DNA of 64,000 nt. Source: UBA4416 sp038327195. Lineage in GTDB: Bacteria; Bacteroidota; Bacteroidia; B-17B0; Aurantibacillaceae. Of this stretch, positions 42,310 through 51,355 are shown piece by piece. The notes under the pieces are model-generated. The model saw only the letters and a list, made by a program, of their open reading frames with translations. It was not told the DNA's origin and did not search any database. The position numbers were made by a program, and so were the translations under genes. Numbering within the stretch: position 1 is the first letter of the stretch; every line of letters begins with the position of its first letter. The DNA is taken from NCBI GenBank assembly GCA_038327195.1, contig JBBQKU010000002.1, positions 123,686-187,685 of the forward strand, read 5' to 3'.

Positions 42310-43527
42310 TTAGAAGTCTTTATAAATCAAGTATTTTTTTCTTATAAGCATAAATGAATCTAATTGTGGTTTCCAAGAATTTTTAATTTCGGCAGCACTC
42401 ATTTTTAATTTTATTTGTGATTGCAATTGGTCATTGCCAGCATGATAATTGAAATTTTTATCAAAAAACACATCTTGTTTTTCTTTTGGCAATTGAACAT
42501 ATAGGCTTTGTAAATCTGTTAAATATATAGAAGGAAATTTTAATTGATAATCTTGCCAGCCTCTTAAATCTCTTCCATAACAAACTGTATCTTGATATTT
42601 TGGCTTTTTTGAAATAGCATTTGATTTTGGTGTAAATTTATAAGGGAAAGTTTTTTCCTCATGAAATGGTGAACCAATGCATTGAAACGGGAATTCTGTT
42701 CCTCTTCCTAAACTCATAATTGTTCCTTCAAATAATCCTAAACTTGGATAGGCTAAAATAGCATCGTCATTTGGTAAGTTTGGAGATGGTTTTACAGGTA
42801 AACCCGATACGAATTTATTTCTATCATAATTTTTTAAAGGTATTATTTCAAGCTTGCAGATTACTTTATTTTTTAACCATGCTTCTCCATTTACCATTTG
42901 TGCGTATTCTCCGCACGTCATTCCATATACAATTGGAACATTGTGTAACCCTAAAAAAGATTTATAAGAATTCGTCATAACTGGGCCATCAATATAAAAT
43001 CCATTAGGATTTGGTCTATCTAAAATAATGAGTTGTTTATTATTTTCAGCGCAAGCTTCCATCACATAAGTCATTGTAGAAATATAGGTGTAAAATCTTA
43101 CACCAACATCTTGTATGTCATAAATAACAATATCAATTCCTTTCAAATCTTCGGCAGTTGGTTTTTTATGTGAACCATACAATGAAACAACTGTAATATT
43201 CGTTTTTGAATCTTTGCCACTTTTCACTTTTTCCCCAGCATCTGCTGTTCCTCTGAAGCCATGTTCTGGACCAAATATTTTGACTATTTTTATTTTGCGT
43301 TTAAGCAGTGTATCAACCAAATGTTTATTATTTATAATACCCGAAGCATTTGTGACAATTGCTACTTTTTTATTTTTCAATAAAGGGAGATATAACTCTG
43401 TTTGTTGCGCACCAGTTGTTATCGATGAATATAATTGAATTCCAACTTGGGAAAACAAACAAAACGTCGTTAAAAAAAACAGACTGAAAAATAAATTAAA
43501 TCGCATATAATAGTTTAGCTTTACCAT
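42310..43527 (-). CDS. DUF1343 / NamZ-like exo-muramidase, secreted
   Basis: Up to 405 residues; ATGs at 43527 and 43506, the second giving a cleaner signal peptide (MRFNLFFSLFFLTTFCLFSQ). Family motifs: VAIVTNASGI, KIFGPEHGFRGTADAGEKV, GIDIVIYDIQDVGVRFYTYI, LDRPNPNGFYIDGP and GRGTEFPFQCIGSP. NamZ of this family releases N-acetylmuramic acid from the ends of peptidoglycan fragments. It likely serves cell-wall recycling in the periplasm. It diverges from the FtsX gene at 43544 with only 16 bp between starts. Confidence 0.88.
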   Translation of the reverse strand: MVKLNYYMRFNLFFSLFFLTTFCLFSQVGIQLYSSITTGAQQTELYLPLLKNKKVAIVTNASGIINNKHLVDTLLKRKIKIVKIFGPEHGFRGTADAGEKVKSGKDSKTNITVVSLYGSHKKPTAEDLKGIDIVIYDIQDVGVRFYTYISTMTYVMEACAENNKQLIILDRPNPNGFYIDGPVMTNSYKSFLGLHNVPIVYGMTCGEYAQMVNGEAWLKNKVICKLEIIPLKNYDRNKFVSGLPVKPSPNLPNDDAILAYPSLGLFEGTIMSLGRGTEFPFQCIGSPFHEEKTFPYKFTPKSNAISKKPKYQDTVCYGRDLRGWQDYQLKFPSIYLTDLQSLYVQLPKEKQDVFFDKNFNYHAGNDQLQSQIKLKMSAAEIKNSWKPQLDSFMLIRKKYLIYKDF

Positions 43528-43543
43528 GTAAATATACTACAAT

Positions 43544-44815
43544 TTGAATTTTTCTAATTACATAGCTAAGCGAATTTTAAGTAGCGGAAAAGAAAATGGC
43601 AATATGTCGAGCCCAATTGTGAAAATTGGCATTATCGGCATAGCACTTGGTGTGGCAGTTATGATTATAACCCTAGCTGTTGTAACTGGTTTTCAGCAAC
43701 AAATAACTAGTAAAATAACAACCTTTACGTCGCATCTTCAAATTAATGATTACGATCAAAATCAATCGTTTGAGCCAAATCCGATTACGGTTTATGATTA
43801 TATTTTAAAAGCAATTGATAGTATACCTAATGTGAAACTATACCAGCCGTTTGCGACAAAAAATGGTATTTTAAAAACAAAAACTGATAATGAAGGAATT
43901 GTTTTAAAAGGAGTTGACGAAACCTATGATTGGAGTAATTTAAAACCATACATCAAGGAAGGAACTGTGTTATCTCTTAATAAGGATACTGTTTCAAAAC
44001 AAATTTTCATTTCTCAGACTCTTGCTAATAAATTAAACATAAAGCTTAACCAAAAAATGTTGATTTATTTTATGAGTAAGAAGAAAATGAATGATACAAC
44101 TTTGAGTGGTTCAAATTATATAGATTACGAGCCTCGTGTAAAAGATTTTTATGTGAAAGGCATTTTTAATACTGGATTTTCTGATTTTGATAAAAACTTG
44201 GTATTTGTTGATTTGAAACAAATTCAAAAACTTAATTATTGGGAACCAAATGAAGTTGCTGGTTATGAAGTGTTTTTAAAAGATTTTAATTTATTAGAAC
44301 AATCACTCGAAGATGTGAATGATATTGTTGGTTATAAATACACTGTAAGTTCAGCAAAACAATTGCAAAACTCCATATTTAGTTGGTTAGATATGATAGA
44401 TGTAAATGCGGTTGTTATTATAACGCTAATGGTTTTAGTTGCAGCAATTAATATGATTTCGGCTTTGCTTATTTTAATATTAGAACGAACGAATATGATT
44501 GGTTTATTAAAAGCATTTGGTTCATCAAAACAATCAGTTAGGAAAATATTTTTTTATGTTTCTCTTCAATTATTAATTAAAGGTTTATTCATTGGAAATT
44601 TTATTGGTATTGGATTTTGTTTGATTCAAAATTATTTTAATATCATACCATTAAATCCTGAAACGTATTATTTAGATTCTGTTCCAATTAATTTGTCAAT
44701 GCTACATGTGTTATATGTAAATGCTGGGACTATAGTTATCTGTATGCTGATGTTGTTTTTGCCAACACTCATCTTAAATAAGATTACTCCAATAAAAGCA
44801 ATTCAGTTTAGTTAA
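43544..44815 (+). CDS. second FtsX/LolE-like permease (TTG start)
   Basis: 423 residues. Start TTG gives MNFSNYIAKRILSSGKENG, the family N-terminus. First helix KIGIIGIALGVAVMIITLAVVTGF, a periplasmic domain of about 230 residues with ITTFTSHLQI and FISQTLANKLNIKLN, then the FtsX domain with AVVIITLMVLVAAINMISALLI and LERTNMIGLLKAFGSS. With the permease at 5963 and the ATPase at 2821 it may form a LolCDE-type lipoprotein exporter, though the genes are scattered. Confidence 0.87.
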   Translation: MNFSNYIAKRILSSGKENGNMSSPIVKIGIIGIALGVAVMIITLAVVTGFQQQITSKITTFTSHLQINDYDQNQSFEPNPITVYDYILKAIDSIPNVKLYQPFATKNGILKTKTDNEGIVLKGVDETYDWSNLKPYIKEGTVLSLNKDTVSKQIFISQTLANKLNIKLNQKMLIYFMSKKKMNDTTLSGSNYIDYEPRVKDFYVKGIFNTGFSDFDKNLVFVDLKQIQKLNYWEPNEVAGYEVFLKDFNLLEQSLEDVNDIVGYKYTVSSAKQLQNSIFSWLDMIDVNAVVIITLMVLVAAINMISALLILILERTNMIGLLKAFGSSKQSVRKIFFYVSLQLLIKGLFIGNFIGIGFCLIQNYFNIIPLNPETYYLDSVPINLSMLHVLYVNAGTIVICMLMLFLPTLILNKITPIKAIQFS

Positions 44816-44854
44816 TTTATTTTTCTAAATAGAAAAGTCATAAATAAAAAATGT

Positions 44855-46246
44855 TTATTTAAAATATTTTTTTAAAAGTTCCAAATAAACACTGATGCCA
44901 ATATCAATTGCTTTTACTGGAATTTTTTCATTATTCGAATGAACACTTTCAACCATTTCTTTATTAAGTTCAAAAGGTAATACTCCAAACGAAGGCACAT
45001 TTACATTTCTAAAATAACTATTATCTGTCGTTGCAGGAAATAGTAATGGAATAACATGCGCTTTAGGGAAAATAGTTTCAATTGATTTTTTCATATTATA
45101 ATAATCATCATTTAATTTTGTGGGTTCTGATTCTGGTGATTCGTCTATAACTGTGATTTTAATTCGTGGATCAGCAATACGAAATAATAATTTTAATAAC
45201 AATGGTTTTTCTGATTTATTTGGTAATAATCTACAATCAAAAAATGCTGTTGCTGTTTGAGATACTTGATTAACTGAACCTTTCGGGTTTTGAATTTGGG
45301 TTAATTGATAAGAATTTGTAACTAAAGTTTTTAAAGCTTCATTGCTATGAATCACTTTTTTTCGTAGAGGTTTAAATATCCACCAGTTAATATTTTTTAA
45401 AATAAAACCTTTGTAACCACCCATTATATTTCCTAATTCCTTAAATGTTTGTTTTGCATTTTTATCAATTACAATTCTTTCTTCAGTGTTTTCAATTTTT
45501 GTTATTGCTTTTAATAAAATTTTGTTAGCTGTTTTTGAGGATGGCACAGAACCATGTCCATGCGATTTGACTGTTGCTTCTAATTTTATCCAAATACTTT
45601 TTTTCTCAGCATTTGAAATAAAAAAACATAATTCGCTTTCTTTCCCATCAATAATATTTGTTAAGCCGCCACCACCTTCTCCAAAAACAACTTGTGGGTT
45701 TAAGAGATTTAAAATTTCAGGCTTAATAATTTTATTGGCACCATTTAATCCTCCAGTTTCTTCTCCCGATAGAAATAAAATAATTACATTTTTTTTTGCA
45801 GAATCTAACAATATCTTTTCTTTTAGCTGTTTTAAGGCAAATAACTGCATCACGGCCAAGCCTTTCATATCTATTGTCCCTCTGCCGTAAAGCGTGTCAT
45901 TATCAATTATTCCTGAAAATGCAGGATGTTTCCAATGCCCATTTTCATCAACAGGAACCACATCAATATGGTTTATTAATACAATTGATGGAAGTCGACT
46001 TTCAAGCGGGAATAATGATGCGCAAAAATTATAAGATGAATCAGAGTCAGAAAAGACAGTTGTGTAAAATCCAAAATCTTCACATTTTTTTTTCATAAAA
46101 ATTCCAGCTTCTTTTTCATTTCCAGAAACACTTTTTATTTTAATATAATCTGAAAGAATTTTAACCGGTGTATTTTGAGAAAATAAAATCCCACAAAATA
46201 ATTGGATGATGAAAATATATTTTATTTTATTATGCAATAAAATCAT
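44855..46246 (-). CDS. exported M20 family metallopeptidase
   Basis: 463 residues. A signal peptide ends near GILFSQ. Metal ligands and motifs of the M20 family: LINHIDVVPVDENG, LYGRGTIDMKGL, LFLSGEETGGLNGA, and a dimerisation domain around KSHGHGSVPSSKTANKIL. The C-terminal ligand His may be in VESVHSNNEKI. It cuts dipeptides or acyl-amino acids in the periplasm. It lies 5 bp after the flavoprotein gene, so the two form an operon. Confidence 0.88.
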   Translation of the reverse strand: MILLHNKIKYIFIIQLFCGILFSQNTPVKILSDYIKIKSVSGNEKEAGIFMKKKCEDFGFYTTVFSDSDSSYNFCASLFPLESRLPSIVLINHIDVVPVDENGHWKHPAFSGIIDNDTLYGRGTIDMKGLAVMQLFALKQLKEKILLDSAKKNVIILFLSGEETGGLNGANKIIKPEILNLLNPQVVFGEGGGGLTNIIDGKESELCFFISNAEKKSIWIKLEATVKSHGHGSVPSSKTANKILLKAITKIENTEERIVIDKNAKQTFKELGNIMGGYKGFILKNINWWIFKPLRKKVIHSNEALKTLVTNSYQLTQIQNPKGSVNQVSQTATAFFDCRLLPNKSEKPLLLKLLFRIADPRIKITVIDESPESEPTKLNDDYYNMKKSIETIFPKAHVIPLLFPATTDNSYFRNVNVPSFGVLPFELNKEMVESVHSNNEKIPVKAIDIGISVYLELLKKYFK

Positions 46247-46251
46247 CCTTT

Positions 46252-47469
46252 TTATTTTAACGCATTTTTAGCAGCAATCCAAGCTGTGCTCCATGCATTT
46301 TGAAAATTGAAACCACCAGTGATTCCATCAATATTTAAAACTTCGCCACAAATAAATAATTTTGGTAACATTTTACTTTCCATTGTTTTAAAATTTATTT
46401 CTTTTAAATTAATGCCTCCAGAGGTTACAAATTCTTCTTTAAATGTTGTTTTTCCTTGCATGTTATAAATATCATTGCTTAAGGTTTGAGCTAATTTATT
46501 AATCTGTTTTTTACTTAATTCGTTCCAAGGTTTTGAAACTTGAATGTCTGATTTTAAAACTAAAAACTCCCATAAACGTTTAGGAATATCAAACATTGAT
46601 GAATTTACAACCAATGCTTTTGAATTAATATTTACTGATAATATTTCCTTAATATATTCTTCGTTTAAATTGTTTGTCCAGTTTACAGAAATAGGAGCGT
46701 GGTAATTTAATTTAAAAAAATCTTGTGCGGCAAAAGCAGAAAGTTTTAAAACTGCAGGACCGCTTAAACCCCAATGTGTTATTAACACTGGACCTGTATA
46801 TTGATGTTTAGTTCCAATAACTTTAACTGTTCCGTTTTTCACACTTAATCCCATCAACTCTTTAATATTGTTTTGCGGAAAATTTAAGGTAAATAAACTG
46901 GGAATTAATTCATCGATTGTGTGACCAATTTTTTTTAGAAATAAATAGTTTGCAACTTGATGGTGTCCACCAATGCCACATATAATAGCATCTGCCACAT
47001 ATTTATTTTTTGTTGTAATAATCTCTATTTTATTTTCCAAAGAGTTTAATTCTAAAACTTCTTCGCTTAAATGAATATCGATATTGTATTTTTTTGCAGC
47101 GTCTAAAAAACAATTAATAATACTTTCGCTGCTGTTGCTTTCGGGAAACATTCTTCCATCGGATTCAGTTTTTAATTTAACACCGTGTTGCGCAAACCAA
47201 TTAACTGTATCACTTGTAGTAAATTGCGAAAACACTTGTTGTAATTCTTTTTGACCGCGTGGGTAATTTTTTATTAAATCCACATTTTCAAAACAAGCGT
47301 GTGTAACATTGCATCGCCCGCCTCCAGATACTTTTACTTTTGATAAAAGTTTGGTTGATTTTTCGAGAATAGTAATTTTAGCTTCAGGAAAATTAATTGC
47401 TGAGTTAATGGCAGCAAAAAAACCAGAAGCTCCGCCGCCAATAATAAGTATGTGTTTTACTTTTTCCAA
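46252..47469 (-). CDS. BaiN/HI0933-family flavoprotein
   Basis: 405 residues. FAD site HILIIGGGASGFFAAINSA, then KVKVSGGGRCNVTHACF, the block TESDGRMFPESNSSESI, the insert PVLITHWGLSGPAVLKLSA, and FVTSGGINLKEIN with FICGEVLNIDGITGGFNFQNAWS closing the FAD site. The family is annotated as NAD(P)/FAD-dependent oxidoreductase; BaiN reduces bile acid intermediates in gut Clostridium, but the general substrate is unknown. First gene of the two-gene operon. Confidence 0.9.
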   Translation of the reverse strand: MEKVKHILIIGGGASGFFAAINSAINFPEAKITILEKSTKLLSKVKVSGGGRCNVTHACFENVDLIKNYPRGQKELQQVFSQFTTSDTVNWFAQHGVKLKTESDGRMFPESNSSESIINCFLDAAKKYNIDIHLSEEVLELNSLENKIEIITTKNKYVADAIICGIGGHHQVANYLFLKKIGHTIDELIPSLFTLNFPQNNIKELMGLSVKNGTVKVIGTKHQYTGPVLITHWGLSGPAVLKLSAFAAQDFFKLNYHAPISVNWTNNLNEEYIKEILSVNINSKALVVNSSMFDIPKRLWEFLVLKSDIQVSKPWNELSKKQINKLAQTLSNDIYNMQGKTTFKEEFVTSGGINLKEINFKTMESKMLPKLFICGEVLNIDGITGGFNFQNAWSTAWIAAKNALK

Positions 47470-47516
47470 TACAACTGTAAATTTAATGATTTTTGGTTGT
47501 AGTAAATTTGTTTATT

Positions 47517-47613
47517 TGCGTTAAGGATTGTAACGAAAATCCTTTTATTGCGTTTTTTTTCCAATAAAAGATTGAAGTGGAAAGCCTGACCCGACGATAG
47601 GAGGGAAACGCCC
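47517..47613. repeat. dispersed REP-like intergenic element, copy 2
   Basis: Shares ordered words with 25285-25375 (GGATTGTA, GAAAATCCTTTT, AAAGATTG, AAAGC, GACCC, ACGCCCA) and contains a short AGGATT / AATCCT stem. It lies in the 232-bp spacer between divergent genes, which otherwise holds no gene. Confidence 0.65.
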
Positions 47614-47701
47614 ATATTTGTATTATTTTAACAAGACTAGATGCAATTATTATTGAATAATATTTTATACATTTACTTAAACAATTTTAAACAAAATTAC
47701 A

Positions 47702-48805
47702 ATGGGATTATTTGATAAACTGAGAAATGAATTTATTGATATTATTGATTGGACGGATAATACAACCGATACAATTATTTATAAATTTCCTAGATACCAA
47801 AATGAAATTAAAATGAATGCAAAGCTTACTGTGCGTGAGAGCCAAGTAGCTGTGTTTATGAACGAAGGAACAATTGTGGATGTTTTTCAACCAGGAATGT
47901 ATACACTTACAACTCAAAACATGCCAATTTTAGCAACTTTAAAAGGTTGGAAATATGGATTTGATAGTCCATTTAAAGCTGATGTATTTTTTGTAAGTAC
48001 AAAGTTATTTAGAGATCAAAAATGGGGAAGTAAAAACCCAATTATGTTGCGCGATGCTGAATTTGGTCCAATACGTTTACGTGCTTTTGGAACATATGCA
48101 TTTAGAGTAAATGATGCAGGAAAGTTTTTAAAAGAAGTTGCAGGTACAGCTTCAGAATTTACAACAGATGAAGTTAATGAATATTTAAGAAGCATTACAG
48201 TTTCTCGTGGAATGGAAGCATTAGCAGAAAGTAAAATTCCTGTTTTGGATTTAGCTTCTAACACTGCGGAAGTAAGTAGTGTTATAACAGAGAAAATAAA
48301 ACCAGAGTTTAATGAAATTGGATTAGACTTAACTAAATTTTTAATTGAAAATGTGTCATTACCGCCAGAGGTTGAAGAAATGTTGGATAAAAGAAGTAGT
48401 ATGGGTATTATAGGAAATATGGGTGCATTTACTCAATTTCAAGCAGCTAATGCATTAGAAGACGCAGCAAATAATCCGGCAGGCGGATTGATGGGAGCAG
48501 GATTAGGAGCAGGTTTGGGAGTAGGAATGATGGGACAAATGGGAAATGCTTTTCAGAATAACCAATTTAATGGAGGAACTGGTCAAAACACGCCACCACC
48601 ACCGCCAATTATGCAATATTTTGTAGCTGTAAATGGTGCTCAAACTGGTCCATTTAATATGCAACAATTACAAGCTATGGCAAGTGCAGGTCAATTTAAC
48701 CGACAAAGCCAAGTTTGGAAACAAGGTATGGCTGGTTGGTTAGCTGCTGAAACGCAAACTGAATTAAGTGCTATTTTTAATTCTGTTCCGCCTCCAATAG
48801 GATAA
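47702..48805 (+). CDS. SPFH-domain protein with GYF_2 tail (YdjI-like)
   Basis: 367 residues. Residues 1-240 are the SPFH core seen in YdjI-type proteins (LTVRESQVAVFMNEGTIVDV, FFVSTKLFRDQKWGSKNPIM, LTKFLIENVSLPPEVEEMLD). A Gly/Asn/Met-rich linker leads to a GYF_2 (DUF4339) domain: QYFVAVNGAQTGPFNMQQL ... QVWKQGMAGWLAAETQ. SPFH proteins oligomerise on membranes; in Bacillus, YdjI works in membrane microdomains. Monocistronic with a strong terminator. Confidence 0.9.
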   Translation: MGLFDKLRNEFIDIIDWTDNTTDTIIYKFPRYQNEIKMNAKLTVRESQVAVFMNEGTIVDVFQPGMYTLTTQNMPILATLKGWKYGFDSPFKADVFFVSTKLFRDQKWGSKNPIMLRDAEFGPIRLRAFGTYAFRVNDAGKFLKEVAGTASEFTTDEVNEYLRSITVSRGMEALAESKIPVLDLASNTAEVSSVITEKIKPEFNEIGLDLTKFLIENVSLPPEVEEMLDKRSSMGIIGNMGAFTQFQAANALEDAANNPAGGLMGAGLGAGLGVGMMGQMGNAFQNNQFNGGTGQNTPPPPPIMQYFVAVNGAQTGPFNMQQLQAMASAGQFNRQSQVWKQGMAGWLAAETQTELSAIFNSVPPPIG

Positions 48806-48822
48806 TATTTATTTTTTATTTT

Positions 48823-48856
48823 AAAAGCTACAATGTAAAATAACATTGTAGCTTTT
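48823..48856 (+). terminator. rho-independent terminator of the SPFH gene
   Basis: A 14-bp perfect stem AAAAGCTACAATGT / ACATTGTAGCTTTT with a 6-base loop followed by a T-run. Confidence 0.9.
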
Positions 48857-48866
48857 TTTGTTTTTA

Positions 48867-48874
48867 TACTTTTG
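48867..48874 (+). promoter_or_regulatory. -7 box TACTTTTG of the acyltransferase gene
   Basis: Exact TAnnTTTG match 28 bases upstream of the chosen ATG (48903). An ATTG at 48845-48848, 18 bases upstream, may be the -33 box and lies in the preceding terminator stem. Confidence 0.5.
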
Positions 48875-48902
48875 CATTTCACAATTTTATATATCTTTAA
48901 AA

Positions 48903-50231
48903 ATGCTTTGGCACATATTTAAATATTATCTCGGCTTTGTAATTGCAGTTTTTTTTAAAAAGACTCAAATTTCAAATTTGCAAAACCTGCAAGTTAAAGG
49001 CCCTGTTATATTAGCAATGAATCATCCAAATGCATTTATGGATCCAGTTGCCATTTCAGCATTAGTTTATCCACCAAGAATAAGGTATTTAGCAAGAGGT
49101 GATGCTTTTAAAAAAGGAGCAGCAACTTGGGTTTTAGAAAGTTTAGGAGTTATTCCAATTTTTAGAATTCAAGATGGTGGAAAGGAAGGATTATTGAAAA
49201 ATGATGAAACTTATAATATTGTAAATAGCTTACTAAAAAAAAATAAAAAAATTATCATTTTCGCTGAAGGAATTTGTATTCAAGAGCGCAGGTTGCGCCC
49301 TTTAAAAAAAGGTGTGCCTCGTATGATTTTTGGAGCGATGACGGATAGTAATCTTAATAATTTAACAGTTGTACCGGTTGGTGTTAATTACCAAGATCCA
49401 TCACAATTTAGAGGAACTGTTTTTTTTAATGTTGGCGAACCTATTTCTATGATTGATTATATGGAGCAATATAAAGAAGCTCCTGCTAAAACAATGAATG
49501 TTTTTTTAGCTGATTTATCAGTTAAAATGAAGCAATTAATTGTAAATATTACACATCATAGAAGTGAGAAGGTAATTGAACATTTAGAAATAATTTTGAA
49601 ATATGATTTTATTAAAAAGCATAAATTAAATTTAAAAAATCTAGAACATGATTTTTTATTTTCTACCAATATTGTTGAGGTTATAAATAAAGCTGAAGAT
49701 TCTGTGCCGGAGCTTGTGTTGGAACTTTCTGAAAAAACAAAACATTATTTCTCAGAATTAAAAAAATACAAGTTAAGAGATTGGTTAATTAATCCACATC
49801 AACATCGTAAAATAAATTATGTTGGTGTAGCATTTAGAATGGCTTTAATCATATTAACCTTACCAATTTATGTTATTGGGTTAATTGGAAATTACTGGCC
49901 TTATAAATTAGCACATGTTATTACCACAAAAAAAGTAAGAGTAAAAGAGTTTAAAGCTTCATTTTATATGGGAATAGGAGCTGTTTTGTTTTTAGTAAAT
50001 TATCTGTTATTATTTTTTATTCCTAAAGTAATCTATTCAGGTTGGTTAGGTTTATTAATTGTTGTCATTTCTTTTTTATGTGGTTTCATCTGTTTATATC
50101 TTTCACCACTTCGTAAAAAAACAATGGGAATGTTGCAAATTTTAAGCCTGAAATCTAAAAATAAAAAACTCTTTGATGATTTATCTCATCAAAGAAAAGA
50201 AATAATAAAATTGTATTCCGATTTAAATTAA
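48903..50231 (+). CDS. PlsC-type 1-acyl-glycerol-phosphate acyltransferase domain protein
   Basis: 442 residues from ATG 48903. The frame extends to a TTG at 48858, but this lies before the -7 promoter box. The acyltransferase domain has NHPNAFMDP (H-x4-D), IFAEGICIQERRLRPLKKG and VVPVGVNYQDPSQF. The C-terminal half has four membrane helices. It transfers acyl groups to a glycerophosphate-like acceptor in phospholipid or related lipid synthesis. Its stop codon overlaps the convergent tsaD stop by 4 bp. Confidence 0.87.
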   Translation: MLWHIFKYYLGFVIAVFFKKTQISNLQNLQVKGPVILAMNHPNAFMDPVAISALVYPPRIRYLARGDAFKKGAATWVLESLGVIPIFRIQDGGKEGLLKNDETYNIVNSLLKKNKKIIIFAEGICIQERRLRPLKKGVPRMIFGAMTDSNLNNLTVVPVGVNYQDPSQFRGTVFFNVGEPISMIDYMEQYKEAPAKTMNVFLADLSVKMKQLIVNITHHRSEKVIEHLEIILKYDFIKKHKLNLKNLEHDFLFSTNIVEVINKAEDSVPELVLELSEKTKHYFSELKKYKLRDWLINPHQHRKINYVGVAFRMALIILTLPIYVIGLIGNYWPYKLAHVITTKKVRVKEFKASFYMGIGAVLFLVNYLLLFFIPKVIYSGWLGLLIVVISFLCGFICLYLSPLRKKTMGMLQILSLKSKNKKLFDDLSHQRKEIIKLYSDLN

Positions 50232-51268
50232 ATACTATATCTAGGCATTGGAATTGCGTTTAATTCACAAAACTGATTTTCTAAAAACTTATAATAACCT
50301 GTAACAGCAATCATTGCAGCATTATCGGTGCAATATTCAAATTTCGGAATGTATGTCTCCCATTTGTGCTTTTTTCCTAATACTTCGAGCTGAGCTCTTA
50401 ATCCTGAATTTGCAGAAACTCCACCAGCAATTGCAATTTGTTTGATGTTTGTTTCTTTGCTAACGGCTAATAAATTTTTAAGTAAATAATTGATTAAATG
50501 ATTTTGATAAGAAGCACAAATATCATTTAAGTTTTCTGAAATAAAATGTTCATTCAGTTTTGTTTGTGCTTGAATAAAATATAAAAAAGCAGTTTTTACA
50601 CCACTAAAACTATAATTATTATTTTTGAGATGCGGTGTTGGAAATTTGAAGGCAGTTGCGTTTCCAAGTTTTGCATATTTATCAATTAATGGTCCGCCAG
50701 GGTAGGGCAGGCCTAATATTTTAGCAGCTTTATCAAATGCTTCGCCAACGGCATCATCTTCTGTTTCTGCTAATAATTCAAAATTTAAATGAGATGTGAT
50801 TTTAATAATTTGAGTATGTCCACCACTCACTGTTAAGCATAAAAAAGGAAAATGAGGAAAATTTAGCTTGTCAGTATGTTCTTTTTCTGTAATAAAATGA
50901 GCTAAAATATGCCCTTGCATATGATTAACTTCAATTAATTTAATATTTAAAGCTAAGGCTAATGATTTCGCAAAAGATAAGCCTACTAATAAACTTCCAC
51001 TTAAACCTGGTCCAAGCGTTACAGCAACTGCTGTTAAATCGTTTAGTGTAATATTGGCTTGTTTTAATGCTAAATCTATAACTGGAAGTATGTTTTTTTG
51101 ATGATCTCGACTGGCTAATTCGGGAATAACACCACCATATTGCTGATGAATGCTTTGTGTTGCCGTAACATTGGAAAGTAAAACACCATTTTTTATAACA
51201 GCACAGCCAGTGTCATCACAACTGGATTCAATCCCTAAAATAATTATATCTCTAGTTTTATTGATGAT
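50228..51268 (-). CDS. tsaD: tRNA N6-threonylcarbamoyladenosine transferase, no canonical start codon
   Basis: TsaD transfers the threonylcarbamoyl group to A37 of ANN-reading tRNAs. Complete family sequence: IIILGIESSCDDTGCAVIKN at the start, TLGPGLSGSLLVGLSFAK, the metal site NHMQGHILAH, CLTVSGGHTQII, FSGVKTAFLYF and IAGGVSANSGLR. The frame opens after TGA at 51284-51286 with ATA AAC TCA GCA AAA ATC ATC AAT AAA ACT AGA, and there is no ATG, GTG or TTG before the first strand. The first ATG is at 50920, deep inside. I place the start at the ATC at 51268 (346 residues); ATC 51265 is equal in merit. Sequencing error cannot be excluded. Confidence 0.88.
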   Translation of the reverse strand: MINKTRDIIILGIESSCDDTGCAVIKNGVLLSNVTATQSIHQQYGGVIPELASRDHQKNILPVIDLALKQANITLNDLTAVAVTLGPGLSGSLLVGLSFAKSLALALNIKLIEVNHMQGHILAHFITEKEHTDKLNFPHFPFLCLTVSGGHTQIIKITSHLNFELLAETEDDAVGEAFDKAAKILGLPYPGGPLIDKYAKLGNATAFKFPTPHLKNNNYSFSGVKTAFLYFIQAQTKLNEHFISENLNDICASYQNHLINYLLKNLLAVSKETNIKQIAIAGGVSANSGLRAQLEVLGKKHKWETYIPKFEYCTDNAAMIAVTGYYKFLENQFCELNAIPMPRYSI

Positions 51269-51355
51269 TTTTGCTGAGTTTATTCACTTTTAATAGTGAA
51301 GTTCTTAAGTTAAATTAACGAAAAGGCTTGTTTTATTTGATTATTTTTAGAGTTG

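Noticed and set aside
45486..46098. Two plus-strand frames of 134 and 100 codons
   Set aside because: They lie opposite the M20 peptidase, which has clear catalytic motifs; these are shadow frames.
50228..50920. TsaD as a 230-residue protein from ATG 50920
   Set aside because: It would lack the ATPase N-terminus and most of the metal site; the upstream frame encodes the full conserved domain, so the gene extends to about 51268.
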